This document shows, piece after piece, positions 11,060 through 23,497 of a stretch of DNA of 64,000 nucleotides. A program made the translations under genes and the position numbers. The DNA comes from Gymnopus androsaceus JB14 (taxonomy: Eukaryota; Basidiomycota; Agaricomycetes; Agaricales; Omphalotaceae): NCBI GenBank assembly GCA_009733575.1, contig ML769567.1, positions 1-64,000 of the forward strand. The letters are read 5' to 3'. How positions within the stretch are numbered: position 1 is the first letter of the stretch; each line of letters starts with the position of its first letter. The notes below the pieces were generated by a model. The model was not told where the DNA came from, did no database searches, and saw only the letters and a program-made list of their open reading frames with translations.

Positions 11060-13437
11060 TAGGCCATCAAATTTTCCAAGTTGCATCAATTCCCACATGG
11101 ACAGTGGAGTGTAAGCAACCAGAAGATGACCCATTACAGAGTTGAATTGACTGGAAAATAATGTGCCATGGGTACTAAAAAGACAAGCCAGCTCCTTCAT
11201 GTACAGATTGTCCCCTTCTAGGACAGGCTCTGGTGACTTTCGGAGTGAAACAAGCAGAGCCTTGTGTAGATCTTTGTTTCCACATATAGCCTTGCAGGTT
11301 TCTATTCCCCATTGGAATGATCCTTGAGCTCTTTCCACAAGTTCCAAGATGATTGGATTAAGCTCTTCCTGGGTAAAACAGCGTAGGAGCATCTCTTGGC
11401 AAACTTCTGAGAGCTCACACTTTATCAACCATTCATCAATATCTTCCATTTGATATGATTTTGCCATTACATTCCCCACAAAATGAGGGAGAATGTGGGA
11501 ATCATTTCTGGCTGTGAGAAGAATTCTGAAGTTTGGAGGAAGGAGATGACCTTGTTCAGCTAGAATGTTGAGAAAGTCAACCAGTTGCGTAGACTTCACA
11601 CAATCATCCAAACCATCAATGACAATGACAATAGGCCCTGAGATTGTCAAGGAAGTGGATGGGTCAAGGATGAACTTCTCATACTGAGCAGTGAGATCAA
11701 CAGTTTTTCGGAGTGCTCTTTTAGACTTGATTGTGTTCCAAAGCCCATGCCTGAACTCTGGATCAAGATCAGCCAGATCTCGAGCAATTGTAGGAAAAAA
11801 TAGGACTGGAAGTCTGGTCAATGGATGTGATTCTGACTGGTGAAGATAGGTGAAAATGGAGGATCCAAGCCGACCAAGCTTATCATAATGGGTGGAAACT
11901 GAATTTGCAATGGCTGAGTTTCCACTTCCGGATGTACCTTGCAGTATAAAAATACGACTGTGACCAGGATCAAGGTCATCAACCCAATTGATGATGATAT
12001 CAAGAGTCTCTTTCTCTGTGCTGGATAAACACTGTTTCCTGCTTTGGAAACAGACACCACTTGCATATGGAAGGTCACCAAAGTTAACTTCCATTTCTGT
12101 ATGTTATTTTCAAGAATGTCAGCTGCACAGGTGAATCTGATAAAAATTTAATTCATACCAAGTCTCTCTACTGTCTCCAAAACCCGCAAGACTGTAATCT
12201 CAGTTTTGATAGTGGAATGAGCTAGCAGAGCACTCTTGAGCTCATTAAACTTTCTCCCGTACATAGTTATAGCTGCATCTACAGGAGAAACAGCATACTT
12301 GACAGCATGCACAACTGAAACAAAAGTTGATGAATGCAGGAAAAATACCAAGTACAGCTCAGACATACGGAAAGTATCAGCACAATATGCAGTTATAAAA
12401 TATCCACATTCTGTTGTTTGTTGAGCTAGACAAGCCATAATTGTTTTGTGTGATTCAATTTGCTGAAGAGGCTCAGCTTCTTTGATAAAGCTGTATATGT
12501 CATCCATTGCAAGAATCAGACAGTTGATATTTGCATCACGCTGTAACTGGTTGACAATAACCTACAAGTGGATTTAGACTAGTTAACAAGGGTCTTGATT
12601 GACATGAATTGAAAATGACCTTGTATGCCATGGAGATCACACTGTAAGCAGCCTTTGCATATGGATGAACCTTTCAGCATAAGTCCATCAGTTTTACTGA
12701 AATAAGCATTGATGCTAGAATTCACCTCTGCAACTTTATCAGCTATATTTGCAAATATATGCAGTTTTTCAAGCAAAGGATCCCATGTCTCTGCTATGTT
12801 GTTGAAAGGAATATCTCCTGTCAATTGCATCCTGTTGAACAAAGTGCTATCATTGATGTCTTGGGAGTGTGCCAACCATGAAGCTTGAATCTTCACTCTC
12901 TGAATCATGGCAGAAATAGCTCCAACTATAGTTTGTTCCTCCAAATTCACTTTGAACTCTATGTGCAAGTCAGACATCCCTCCATTCAATTGAGAGCTGG
13001 AAGGAAGTGGTTGAGTAATATCTTCAAATAAACCATTAGAGTCGGAAAACTCAAACATTTGGCAAGTCCTACTTACTGGTGTTGAAAGACCTGACCAACA
13101 GTGCTTCAAGATCCTCTGTGTAACTCCCAATCAGAATAGCTGACCGACCCGGAAGTGTATGCTTCCTAAAGACTTCTATCGTCAAACTACAAGGCCCAGG
13201 AATTTCGCTAGAGAACATCATTAAGTTTCTGAACAAAGATTTGAACGAGGAAATTACTAACAAAAGAAGGTCTTCAACCCATCCCGCGACCAGAGTCTTG
13301 TCTCGAGTGGGCTTCACTGTGTTGTTGATAGTGACATTTGCAAAGTAGTATTTCCGTGGCGATGGTTTTTTTCCACTGCCAGAATAATGAAGTCGAACGA
13401 CTTGAGCTCCAATGAGTCGCCGTAAACATATTGAAAA

Positions 13438-15113
13438 GTCTGATTAACTCACTGGTAACATGTACTACTCCTATCTGATTCTCCGGAGATTGCGTGCTGC
13501 TGCTAGTTGCAAGTCAAAGAATATCAGCCTGAGGAGAGAAAGAATGGGAGTTTCATTGTACTAACCGAACGAGAGACATACTTAGTAGCAAGGTGGGAGT
13601 CAGGAAGAAAGAACGAAATGGACCATTTGTATGAAGTCATTTTTCATCGTAAATTGATCGATGTGATCAAAAATGTCATTAATGTACATCCTCTAACGTT
13701 TGACGTGCCCGCTTTTCTACTGATTGTTCTATGTTGAACGTTGGACGTTGCAAAAAAAGGATTATCTATCTTTAATACAATGTCTCTTATATTATACTTG
13801 AGCAATCAAGATATCACAAGCATATTATAATGAAGGATAAGCCTCTTTTGATGGACTAGCTGTGCCTCAACTCTGAAGGGTACTCACCTTGTATTCACCA
13901 GCATGGAGTAGCTTGTAAGTCTCTTTTGATTGTCCAGTTGACTGTCTTTTTCACATACAATGCGACATATTATAAATACCGGGCGCTTAATTTGATGTTC
14001 CTCAATTGGGATGCCGACGCGTGATGCGCCTTTCAGTTTTACTACATATTTCGGTCAAAAGAGTCAATTGATAATCCATAAGGCAGACAACATTTGGACA
14101 ACCAGGAGACAATGTACAATTAGTCAACAGACAACACATAATATCATTAATTTTTGCATTTGGTTGAAGCAATAATAATATATTTGGAGATGTAGGAGGG
14201 TTAACAGATAGTACAGTGAACCAAGTGAAGTGAACGTTCAACAAATGTAACCTGAACGTGGAACCGATTACCCCAATCACGTCTCTCCTTTTTCCGATGA
14301 AAAATGATGTCATACATTTGACCTGTTCAACACATGTTCAATGTGTGTTCAACGCGTGTTTAACGCGTTTGATATTACTGCCATACCTTGACTGGCGATT
14401 TCGTTGTGACCAGATGATCGTGCATGTCAGAATTTCGCAATGAGGCTGAAGAAGTTCGAGAAGGAGCAGAGTGCCTAGGCGCCTTCCAGTGCATGCTAGC
14501 TTGGCAGCTACGCCAAATATGTACACTTGGCATACTCACTCATACTCACACACAGGCAAGTTCAAGTACTATAGGGCCAAGGTAGGGTATATAGCAAGGT
14601 ATACACTAACAGTATATCTAAGCTACATACACAGTCATAGTCAGTCGTCGTAAACAGATCATTAGTTCGTTAATCGTAGGTCATAAGAGAATCGGCGTGA
14701 CTATAATCGTAAGCAAGCAAGCAAGGAGCCGGGACCTATAGAGCTGTAGAGCTGTAGGAAAAGAAATAATTGATAATGATAATAAGCAAGAGGGACCAAA
14801 GATGAGAGGGAGATATAGCGCTGACGCAACGCTGATAGGATCCAGAAAGCGTTATAAGTAAGAAGGACGTAGGACGTACGATGGAGCGCGGAAGACGGAA
14901 GACGGATGACGGAGGCACGCGCACATGAGCATGATGAGAGACAGTTAAGTAAAGACGTAGAGTCCGGACATCAAGAGGAAGGAGGAAGGAAGAGGACGAC
15001 GCAGAGAAGAGTTTGAGGGGAAAAGGTGTCCAGGGAACAGCGAACGCAAAGACCGGGGTTTCGCGATTCCAAAAACCGGGGAGGTAACGCAGTAGCAAGA
15101 CACCTCAGACGTA
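13438..15113. other. Intergenic, no convincing gene
   Basis: Only short ORFs without recognisable similarity are present. The first few hundred bases probably contain the missing first exon and promoter of the minus-strand NLR gene. Around 14320-14370 there is a small cluster of variants of gttcaacgcgtgt. A string ggcgcttaatttga at 13982-13995 recurs at 26519-26532. The end toward 15113 is the 3' side of the DUF4203-like gene. Confidence 0.4.
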
Positions 15114-17213
15114 TCACCTCCTACCTTCCCTATCCTTATCCTTATCCTTAACAGCCTTTACCTCCCTCCAAAACTCTTCCCAACGTTGACCTCGACCGCC
15201 TGCTTCGGTTGCGTCTTTCTCATCTCCAATTATCTTCTGCGACTCTGCACCAGCACCAGCACCTGCAGCCGCAGAGCCAGCGGTAAACGCATCCCTCCTA
15301 GCCTTCTCCACTCTATCCAACGCATGCAGCAAGGATGGAGTCGCTGGAACCGGTGCGAGAGGGAGAGGTGCGAGGAAGGGTGAGGTTAGTGGTGAGATGG
15401 CGCCAGTAGGATTCGGACTCCGAGTTGGATCGTTCGGAGTGGGATTTGGCTTCGGATTCGAGGCAGATGATCGATGGGACTGTCGGCGGAGGAACTTTGG
15501 TGACCATTCCTTCTCCTTCTCCCCATCCTTTTGCTCGAAGATATCCTCCTCTTCAAAGTCCGAATAATCCGGCGGCGTACCCGCCTCGTCGCTCAACCCA
15601 GGAGACGCAGTCCCAGAAACACGTCGTTTGATAGCAGCCTTGAGCCTCCCAACCTCTTTCTCGTAGTCTAGCTCTTCATCCTCCCTCAAAGAACCCGAGT
15701 TGCTATTGTTGGACTTGGTTTGTGATTTCAAGCCCGACGAATCGACAAGCGTAGGCGTACTCGAAGTCGCACTGGACATTGTGCGTAACCAGGGTCTTTG
15801 TTCCTGTCGTCGCATGCGTCCATCCTCCTCATCAGAGTCACTACCACTACTAACCTCATCCAAAGGTCTAAACTTGACCACCTCCTTCTTCCTAAACGCC
15901 CCTCCGATACTGGCCTTCTTTGAAGGTCGTCTCCCCTTCTTCAACACACCCGGTGTCGAAGCGTATGTGTACAAGGGAAGAGGTTCGGGATCAGAATAGG
16001 CAGTTGTGGTGGGTGAGAAACCTTTATCGTTTTTGCCGAGTTTAGTAGGCGGATCGAGGTCTGGAGCCATTTCGATGTCTGCGAGAGGGAAGAGAACGTC
16101 GTGCTTTCCGGATGAAGGCACAGAAACAGCCTCGGCATGCCCAAACATCTTATCCCAAACACTCGCAAAAGGCTGAAACGTTCCAGCCCTCTTCGTATCA
16201 TTCGGCAAGTTTGCAGCATACTCTGCCAAATACGAATCCCACTTTTCATCTGGATTGGTACCCCACTTGCGCCATAACCCCCAATCTGCGGCTGCACCAG
16301 CTATAGGCAAAAGGCAGAACAAGGCCGAGTAGCCTTTTTCAGCATTGGTGCCCCAGGCTGTGGATGCAGCGAGGGCGAGGTGAGACCAGACGGAGGCCCA
16401 GGATAGAGCAGACGAAGGCTAAACAAGGAGAGCAATTGAGAGCGTGACGCCGAATGCACCGGTCGAAGAAGCAGCGAATCGGAGGAGCGGGTGTTTGAAC
16501 CGATGTAAAGGAGGAATCAACGTCGCTAGGATAATGGCCAGTGTGAGCAGCGACATGCACACAGAGACGAGGATCACTCTGGTTGATAATTCTGGATGGA
16601 TTATCACGCACACTGATAGTGCGAAGAGCGCACCGCCGGATAACCCTGCGAGAACGAGCGCGACAAGGATGTATCGCCCTCCGAGAATGGCCGTTGAGAT
16701 AGAGGAGAGAATCCACACTGCGATGAAAGCACTGCTGGAGAGCGAAGATGACGACGACGTGGGGATTATTAACGCTAGGAATGTCGATAGGTGTACTAGA
16801 GAGTCGAGTTAATTCACATTTTAATTATTTTTAAAAGCTGTTACTTGCATCCAAACGCATATCCCAGCATCATCCCTCCGACTCCGCCCTCAAACACTAT
16901 CAATTCTCTTATTATCGTCCCCGATTGTTTTCCTGTTCCGTTCCCAAAAGTTCCCGGAACCGGTAACGCATCATATCTCGGTTTGAATCTCGTTCGATCC
17001 AATGTCAGAAACGCTCCGGCGAATGTTAGAACAAGCGAGATTAAGAGCAAAGGGTGTGTAGGCGACGAGATATGATGTGTTGAGGAGACGTTGCCGCTCG
17101 GGACAAGTGATGGGCGCCTCAATCATGGAGAACGTTCCAAGTGCCAGTGACAAGAACTGATTCCGACACGGCATATACATACAGGGCAAAGGCGGTTGTT
17201 TGTATGGTGGCAT
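15114..17213 (-). CDS. DUF4203/TM7SF3-like multi-pass membrane protein with long disordered tail
   Basis: The exon ending at 16849 encodes a leader and TM segment (PLLLISLVLTFAGAFLTLD) and ends YAFG. It joins 16795 through an intron with a GC donor (gcaagt...ctctag, 53 bases), giving YAFGLHLSTFLAL in frame. Further hydrophobic spans follow (WILSSISTAILGGRY, VALVLAGLSGGALFALSVCV, LVSVCMSLLTLAIILATL), then NPDEKWDSYLA and a Ser/Pro/acidic tail ending at 15114. One in-frame TAG lies at 16419-16421, between ALLV and PSSALSWASVW. I found no intron that removes it, so the allele may be null. The N-terminus is uncertain: an ATG at 17213 can be joined through a 61-base intron, but a normal signal peptide is not evident. 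Confidence 0.65.
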
Positions 17214-17918
17214 GGCGAATAAAGGCGGGACGCGATGATTCTGTGTCCGTCATTCAGCGCACATAATTGACAGGAATCAGCAAACTTGAGGGGACGAGCG
17301 AAGTTTCTTCGTTTCCGAGAAATAGAGAACGGATGAGCGAGTTCTGCATGGAGAGGCTACGAGGGCTTGCTATTTGCAGATCCAATCAGTCGGCAAAAAG
17401 TCCCAGAGACTCCAATTCTATCAGATTAAATGTCTAAACCAGTCGGCGGAAATCCACTATTAGAGGAAGCGGCACGCAATACCAAGACTAGAGCTGCGTG
17501 CACTGGTATAGGTAGTACTCGCTATGTACGTAAGTGACCGGACTTAGCATATGCTTGGCCGGCGCGGTATGTCCGGTCACTTACGTACATAGCGAGTATG
17601 ACTGCTACCGAATACCGTAACCTAGAGTACTCCGAGTCGTCAAGTGAGTAGCACGTGGAAACAATGGACTAGTAAATTAACGCGCTCAGACCTTCTATTT
17701 GAAGCCATCGAGAGCATGACTGCTGAGTACGTTGAGTACTTGCAATTGTACTGAAATATTACGAAGACTGAAGTATCGGACTGGAAGAAAGAAGATTTTA
17801 CGTGGCGATTCGGTGGCGATAATTCACAAACCTTCTATTATTAACTCCGGGGACAATCCGGGTTGTTCTTCTAAACTATATCATCCTCGATTGTCTATCG
17901 TTGGAAATCTCCGCTGGA
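17214..17918. other. Intergenic, promoter region of the M16 peptidase copy 1
   Basis: No gene is seen. The segment holds the 79-base palindromic element at 17518-17596 and otherwise unremarkable sequence between two divergently oriented genes. Confidence 0.5.
17518..17596. mobile_element. 79-base MITE-like palindrome with perfect 26-base TIRs and TA flanks
   Basis: The two ends are exact inverted copies beginning CTCGCTATGTACGTAAGTGA and running 26 bases, with only 27 bases between them. TA dinucleotides flank both sides (17516-17517 and 17597-17598). The CTCG start and the AAGTGAC-CGG core resemble the TIR of the 233-base element in the NLR gene, so the two may be members of one mariner-type MITE group. 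A transcript across it would form a strong hairpin. Confidence 0.7.
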
Positions 17919-20900
17919 ATGGCCGCAGAAGCAGACTGGAGACGCGTCGACCCTACACAAGATGGAATTCCTCCGTTTTCTGTCTTCACCAAACCGATGT
18001 TGAAATCGCCGCAGGATGATAGAGAATACCGAAGGATCAGGCTCGAGAATGGCCTCGAAGCTGTCTTGATCCATGACAGTAAAGCTGACTCGGCTGCAGC
18101 TAGTTTGGATGTAGCAGTAGGCCATTTATCGGATCCAGTGAGTGATTTAGGTCATCCCGATAGAATTTGAGTTGATCCAAACGACCAGCACGATATGCCA
18201 GGGCTGGCCCACTTTTGTGAGCATTTATTGTTCATGGTGAGCTCGAATAATTGCTCTTGAAGTTGATGACTTATTCTTATCGCAGGGCACAGAACACTTT
18301 CCAAAAGAGAACGAGTATTCGGAGGTGTGTAACACGTATACAATCGTAAACATCCCCTCAGCCATAATATCTAGTTTCTTGCCAAAAACAATGGTGGATC
18401 CAATGCGTATACCGCTACCTCGAACACGAATTATCATTTCAGTGTTGCTACATCCGAGCTTCCTGAAGCCCTAGCGCGTTTTTCGGCATTCTTCCATTGT
18501 CCACTCTTCGCTCCTTCATGTACTTCTCGTGAGCTGAATGCAGTCGATTCCGAACACAAGAAAAACCACCAAAACGATCTATGGAGAATCTCTCAAGTTA
18601 GCAAGCATCTCAGCAAACCAGGCCACGTTTGGAATAAATTTGGAAGCGGAAACAGAGAATCCTTGAGTCAGGCAGCCAAAGATTTGAAGGCTAAGGGTAA
18701 GTTACCTTTGGAAAATGGAAACGCGGCAGCACCTTTTCTCAATGTCAACCCGTCACCTATTCTTATCTAGAATGGCTTCTCCAGCGCCTTCAGTTTCGTC
18801 AAGCAATAGCGAAGCAGAGGCGGATGGCGGAGCTATCGGAAGAGAAACACGAAGGAGATTAGTCGAATGGTGGACCAAAGAATATTGTGCCAGTAGAATG
18901 CATCTTGCAGTCTTAGGAAAAGGTATGTCGCATATCTATCTTATTTCAGTAACTCATCCAAGCGTCTAGAGTCATTGGATGAACTCGCTGAACTTGCATC
19001 GAAAACTTTCTCTCCCATTCCTAATCGTCAAGCGGAGCCGTTGCCCATGATATACGACCATCCCTTTGGCCCAGACGAGAAAGGAGTAAGACAGAGCTGT
19101 TTTTCTATGAAAAGCTGTCATTTAACAGCGCTTTTATAGACGATGATCTCTGTCCCAACGATCATGACCACTCACGCTATTGAAATTTCTCTACCCATAG
19201 AATATCAAGCTCTCCATTGGCGCCACAAGCCTAGTGATTTTATCTGTCACTTTGTTGAACATGAGGGGCCTGGATCACTATTTGCGCACCTTAAGAAGAA
19301 CGGCTGGGTTACTGAATTACACTGTGATCCTCAATCTCTTGGTAGAGGTTTCGATATGTTCACGATCTCGATAGAATTGACGAAAGAAGGCTTCAGTATG
19401 TTCATGTCTACACTCTACATCACGGTATATTTACTGATTTATATTCCAGACAACTTTCGCAGTGTGATTCTCACTACCTTCAAGTATCTTTCACTTTTGC
19501 GTTCTAGTAACTTCAAGGACTACCATCAACGTGAATGCGCGATTCTTTCTGACCTTCGTTTCCGCTTCCTCGAAAAGCATCAACCAGATTACTACGTTAC
19601 CGCTATCGCTGAGGCAATGACAGAACCATACCCATACGAACTCTTGCTCGCTGCTGCAACTGTCACTGCACCATGGGGAGACGAGTACCCTGGCGCGAGT
19701 ACTGCTGGTAGAGAGAAGGTGTATGAATACCTTGAACAGTTGAAACTGGAAAATGGAAGGATTATGCTTATGGCAAAAGGGGAGGATTTGCAGGAGGTTC
19801 TCGGCAAGCAGGATACTTGGGAGGTGGAACCTTGGTATGGGACACTGTATTGTGTTGAGAGATTTGATGAGGAATTTCTGCGACAGGTAAGCAGCAGTGT
19901 TTAGAATGCTTCCTTTTCATATTTTAATTGATTGTTCTGTCCAGACATCAGCTCCAAATGACCTTACTGAACTGTTCCTACCAGGTCCTAACGAGTTCAT
20001 TCCCACTAACCTGGACATAGACAGACGCGAAAATGTCGAGGTATGTTGGTCGACCTTTTTCTGTCATGTCTGGTTATTGAATTCGGATTTTTTTTGTTAG
20101 CCCGTCAAAAGACCACATATGATAAGGGAAACCCCTCTATCGACTGTTTGGCACAAGAAAGACGATCGATTCTGGGTCCCGAAAGCTCGTGTCATGATTG
20201 ACATCCGAAGGTGCGCTTTTCAATTTTGATAACATGAACTGAAATCCCTTGATAGTCCTGTTTCGAATTCATCCTCGAGATCGGCTGTGTTGACAGGGTA
20301 TGCTCGGAGTTTATGGATAATACTTTTACTGATGAACCATGTCTCATGCAGGCTGTTCACGGACCTTGTGGATGACTCGCTTTCTGAGTTTTCATATGAC
20401 GCTAGTCTTACTGGTCTTTCGTACAACTGTTACTCGCACACGAAAGGGATATTTGTCACTCTTCAAGGATACAATGATAAAATGTCTGTGTTGGTTCGGC
20501 ATGTTCTGGAGAAGGTTAAGAACTTGGAGGTCCTTGAGGATAGAATGCGTGTTATGATAGAGCAGGTATGGTCTCTTTCTTCCTATAGGCAACGTGGCAG
20601 AAATTCTAATTGATGATGGGCTTACGCAGAATAAACAAAGCTGGGAAAACTTCTTCCTACAACAGTCGTATCAGCTTTCTGAATACTATGTGCGGTATTT
20701 GATGACGAAGGAGCAATGGACAGCAGAGGAGTATCTGAAGGAATTTCCGAGTGAGTTTTTATCCTGAGATATCATTGGTGGGATGATGCTCATATGGAAT
20801 TTCGTGCAGCAATTTCTGCGGAGGAAATCAGTCAGCACGCGAAAGCTTTGCTTTCGAATGCTAGGTTGAGGATTCTTGTGTCTGGAAATGTTTATAAGGA

Positions 20901-22102
20901 TGTAGGTCTTGGCATCTCGGTTTCGCAACAATGCTGAATTTCTTTGAAGGAAGCTATCAAGATTGCGGAGATGGCTGAATCGGGATTGGGAGGTTCGAGT
21001 ATGCCTGATATTGAGCTCAACGACCGCGCGCTAGTTCTTCCTCAAGGTGTGTTCTTTTCGTTTCTTACTAAATGAATGCTCACATCAATCATTCCGTAGG
21101 ATGCAACCTGATTAAGACGCTCCCCATCCCCAATCCCAACGAAGCCAACTCTGCTCTTACCTACTTTGTTCGTATCGGCTCAATTAGCAACCGCCGACTT
21201 TGCGTTACCGGTGCCCTTCTCAGTCAAATTCTCACCGAGCCTGCATTCAATTTTCTTCGGACGAAGGAGCAACTGGGATACATTGTCTCTTGCTCATACT
21301 GGCATCTTGCCGGTGATACTGAGAGGGGTATAAGGATAGTCGTGCAAAGTGAAAAGACGCCTGGGTATTTGGAGTCCCGTGTCGAGGCGTTCTTGGAGGA
21401 GATGAAGAATACAATTGAGGTGATGACGTTGGACACGTTTGAGGAGCAGAAGAGTGGGTTGGATATGAATTGGAGAGAGGAAGACAAAAGTTTGGCGGAG
21501 GAGGCGTCCGTGTTTATGAGTCAGATTAATACGGGGCATTTGGATTTCTATAAAAGTGAGTTCTTGGTCATTGTAGCGGACTTTGGGCTGACATTGATGG
21601 CTTGTTCTTCATAGAAATCGTGGATGCGGACGTATTGAAGGATGTCACCAAAGAAGAGGTCTATGCTCTCTTCATGTCGCATGTGCACCCGTCGTCAAAG
21701 ACCAGATCGAAACTCTCAGTACAAATGTCTTCGCAGAAGGTTCGACCTAAACGAGTCAGCGCTGCCACAGCCGAGGCTTTCGAGGGTCTACTACGTGATT
21801 CTGGTGTAGACAATGTCGGTGCATGGAGAGAAAAGATTTCAGACGAGACGCCAACTGTAGAGGAATTCCAAAAGTACTGGGCGGAAGTTTTGGCGGGCAA
21901 GGAAGGATCTCAAGGATTGCTACAGAGTATCTCGCAAGTCGTGCAAGCGCATCCGGTGGCTGGAGAAGGACCAGATCCTAGACGATCGGATGTGACGTAC
22001 ATTGGGGATATGAAGGAGTTTAGAGCTGGGTTGCAGCTATCGGAGAATCTGGGCGCGATTGTTCAATGGGGAGATTTACCTGTATCCAAGCTGGATAACT
22101 AA
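17919..22102 (+). CDS. Insulin-degrading-enzyme-like M16 zinc peptidase, copy 1
   Basis: Large M16A peptidases (insulysin/Ste23 type) cut peptides inside a clamshell chamber. Exon 1 (17919-18137) encodes MAAEADWRRV...LSDP. Exon 2 (18189-18236) carries the inverted zinc motif HFCEH at 18210-18224, and exon 4 (from 18375) has the third ligand region ELNAVDSEHKKN. Later exons give GHEGPGSL-like (here VEHEGPGSL), FRFLEKHQPDYY, RTKEQLGYIVSC and a tail ending VSKLDN. More than a dozen short introns join in frame. The one anomaly is an extra base around 18765-18770 in a low-complexity linker; it produces a TAG at 18768-18770. An alternative 88-base intron (GTAAGT at about 18693 to CCAG before CGCCTTCAG) would bypass it in frame. 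It is a paralogue of the minus-strand copy at 58785-63036. Confidence 0.85.
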
Positions 22103-22573
22103 GACGTTCGACGCAGCTGAAGCCTGAACGCTTGGAAGAACAAGGTAAATAGCTACCGTATATGGCACATCTATACTAAGACCCTTCCTAGGTTTCTGAT
22201 TCAAGAATTGTGTTGCGTACATGCGTATGGACTATAATGTGGAAGAATTTATTGCTGAAGGCATTCGAGTTCCGGGCTTCATCGGACTTTCAAGGACTTT
22301 ATGTGAATCATCCCGAGGGATGGGGATTTGTGGATTTCATGCTCGGGTTGGGTCAGGCGCACGCTGAACATTGAAATGTTGAGTAAATGAAGAAAGCTGT
22401 GGACTTGTGGTGGAAGAATTGTACTCACGAGGATGGGATGTTTGTCGGTTTGGTCTTGGATCATTATACATATTTAATTTCTAATGCGGCCTAAGTATGC
22501 CCGAGCTTGAAAAATTTCCACTATTTATATCATTGGATTGTGTGCGTCGTTTGGTCGACCCAGATTCCCAGAA
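22103..22573. other. Intergenic, nothing recognised
   Basis: This is the 3' flank of the M16 peptidase and the promoter of the next gene. No ORF with support. Confidence 0.5.
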
Positions 22574-23367
22574 ATGGCATCAGTTGTCTCCCTCACCGTC
22601 TTTCCTCCTTCGGAGACTTTCCTAAAAGCTCATGAACAATACACAGCTGGATTTGACAAGATCTCAGCTGCAGACGGTCTCATCTGGTAGGATTGGCTCA
22701 GAATGTCAGTCGTCCAAAACTCATTTCGAAATCCAGCGCATATCATGGCTTGCAAGATCAGGAAGAAGGCGCCAAGCAAGGATATTTTATCACTGGTGAG
22801 TTTCATCGTACTTATTTCGATGTATTACTAACTGAGTTTTGATGGCGCTGGCCTTCAGTTTGGGAATCTGCTAAGAGACTCAAGATGTTCCGAGAAACTG
22901 CTTCGGAGAAGCTCGTCAGCCTCGCCGGCCAGTCTTTGAAAGCAAGTGCGCAAGGTGCAGAGTTCAAACAATACCAGTTCATCTCAGTCCAGGGCGACCA
23001 CGTCCCCGCCTTCGATTCCAAAATTACCGAGATCGTCATCGTTACTCCTCACGATGGGGTGCCAAAGGAAGTTGTGAAAGAGGCTACGTTGAAGGCTCAT
23101 GGTGTCTTGGAGGGTGTAGCAGGCCGGCCTGCTGCTGTCAGCGAGAGTATTGACGGATCTGGCGTACTTCTCGTTTCTGTTGGTTGGGAGTCGGTTGCTG
23201 TATGTCCAGGCTTATACTTTTACTTTTGCTGTTAATCATACCTCTCGTAGCAACATCGGGATACCGTCAAGAACGGCCCCTTCAACCCGAGCGCTATCCG
23301 CGAATTGAGAGGAGTCTCTGATCTTGGGATGAGCCATGTCAGTCTGAAGAAGAACTCGGTGATTTAA
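22574..23367 (+). CDS. Dimeric alpha/beta-barrel-like (ABM-type) protein
   Basis: Four exons (22574-22686, 22737-22795, 22859-23199, 23251-23367) splice in phase to 209 residues. The first part (MASVVSLTVFPPSETFL...GYFITVWESAKRLKMF) has the layout of fungal antibiotic-biosynthesis-monooxygenase-like or stress-response barrel proteins, with a strand followed by a VWES block. A second similar half follows (EIVIVTPHDGVPKE...LLVSVGWESV). The duplicated strand/WES pattern suggests two fused barrel domains. An apparent TAG after GLI disappears once the 50-base first intron is removed. Function is unknown. It reads away from the upstream peptidase and converges with the reductase downstream. Confidence 0.65.
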
Positions 23368-23497
23368 GTGCTGGTTTGTAATGGCAATACATATCTATCT
23401 ATTCATTCAAAAAAGTGCTACTATTATTTAATTGAAGGTTTACAAGACTGTTTTCTAACGTTCAGCTGTGCACTGAGAGGTCGATAAAATACTTCTG

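Larger units (their letters stand above)
7593..13437 (-). pseudogene. NLR-type receptor: C2-like N-terminus, NACHT NTPase, HEAT-repeat tail (disrupted)
   Basis: NACHT/STAND proteins are nucleotide-controlled switches; fungal ones are linked to non-self recognition. Readable exons: 13437-13077 (C2-like, YYFANVTI and SLTIEVFRK), 13021-12726, 12670-12620, 12561-12369, 12314-12159, then 12096-10227 with the NACHT core. The NACHT core shows a P-loop GTSGSGNS, Walker B VIVIDGLDDC, and the winged-helix block PIHASFYEFL...FCVDI. Fifteen HEAT exons follow to a stop at 7593. All listed introns join in frame, which supports the model. Lesions: a 233-base MITE inside the NACHT C-terminal part, an in-frame TAG at 10402-10404, and indels in HEAT exons below about 9150. 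The P-loop Lys is Asn (codon 11918-11920). The true start codon upstream of 13437 is not resolved. Confidence 0.85.
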
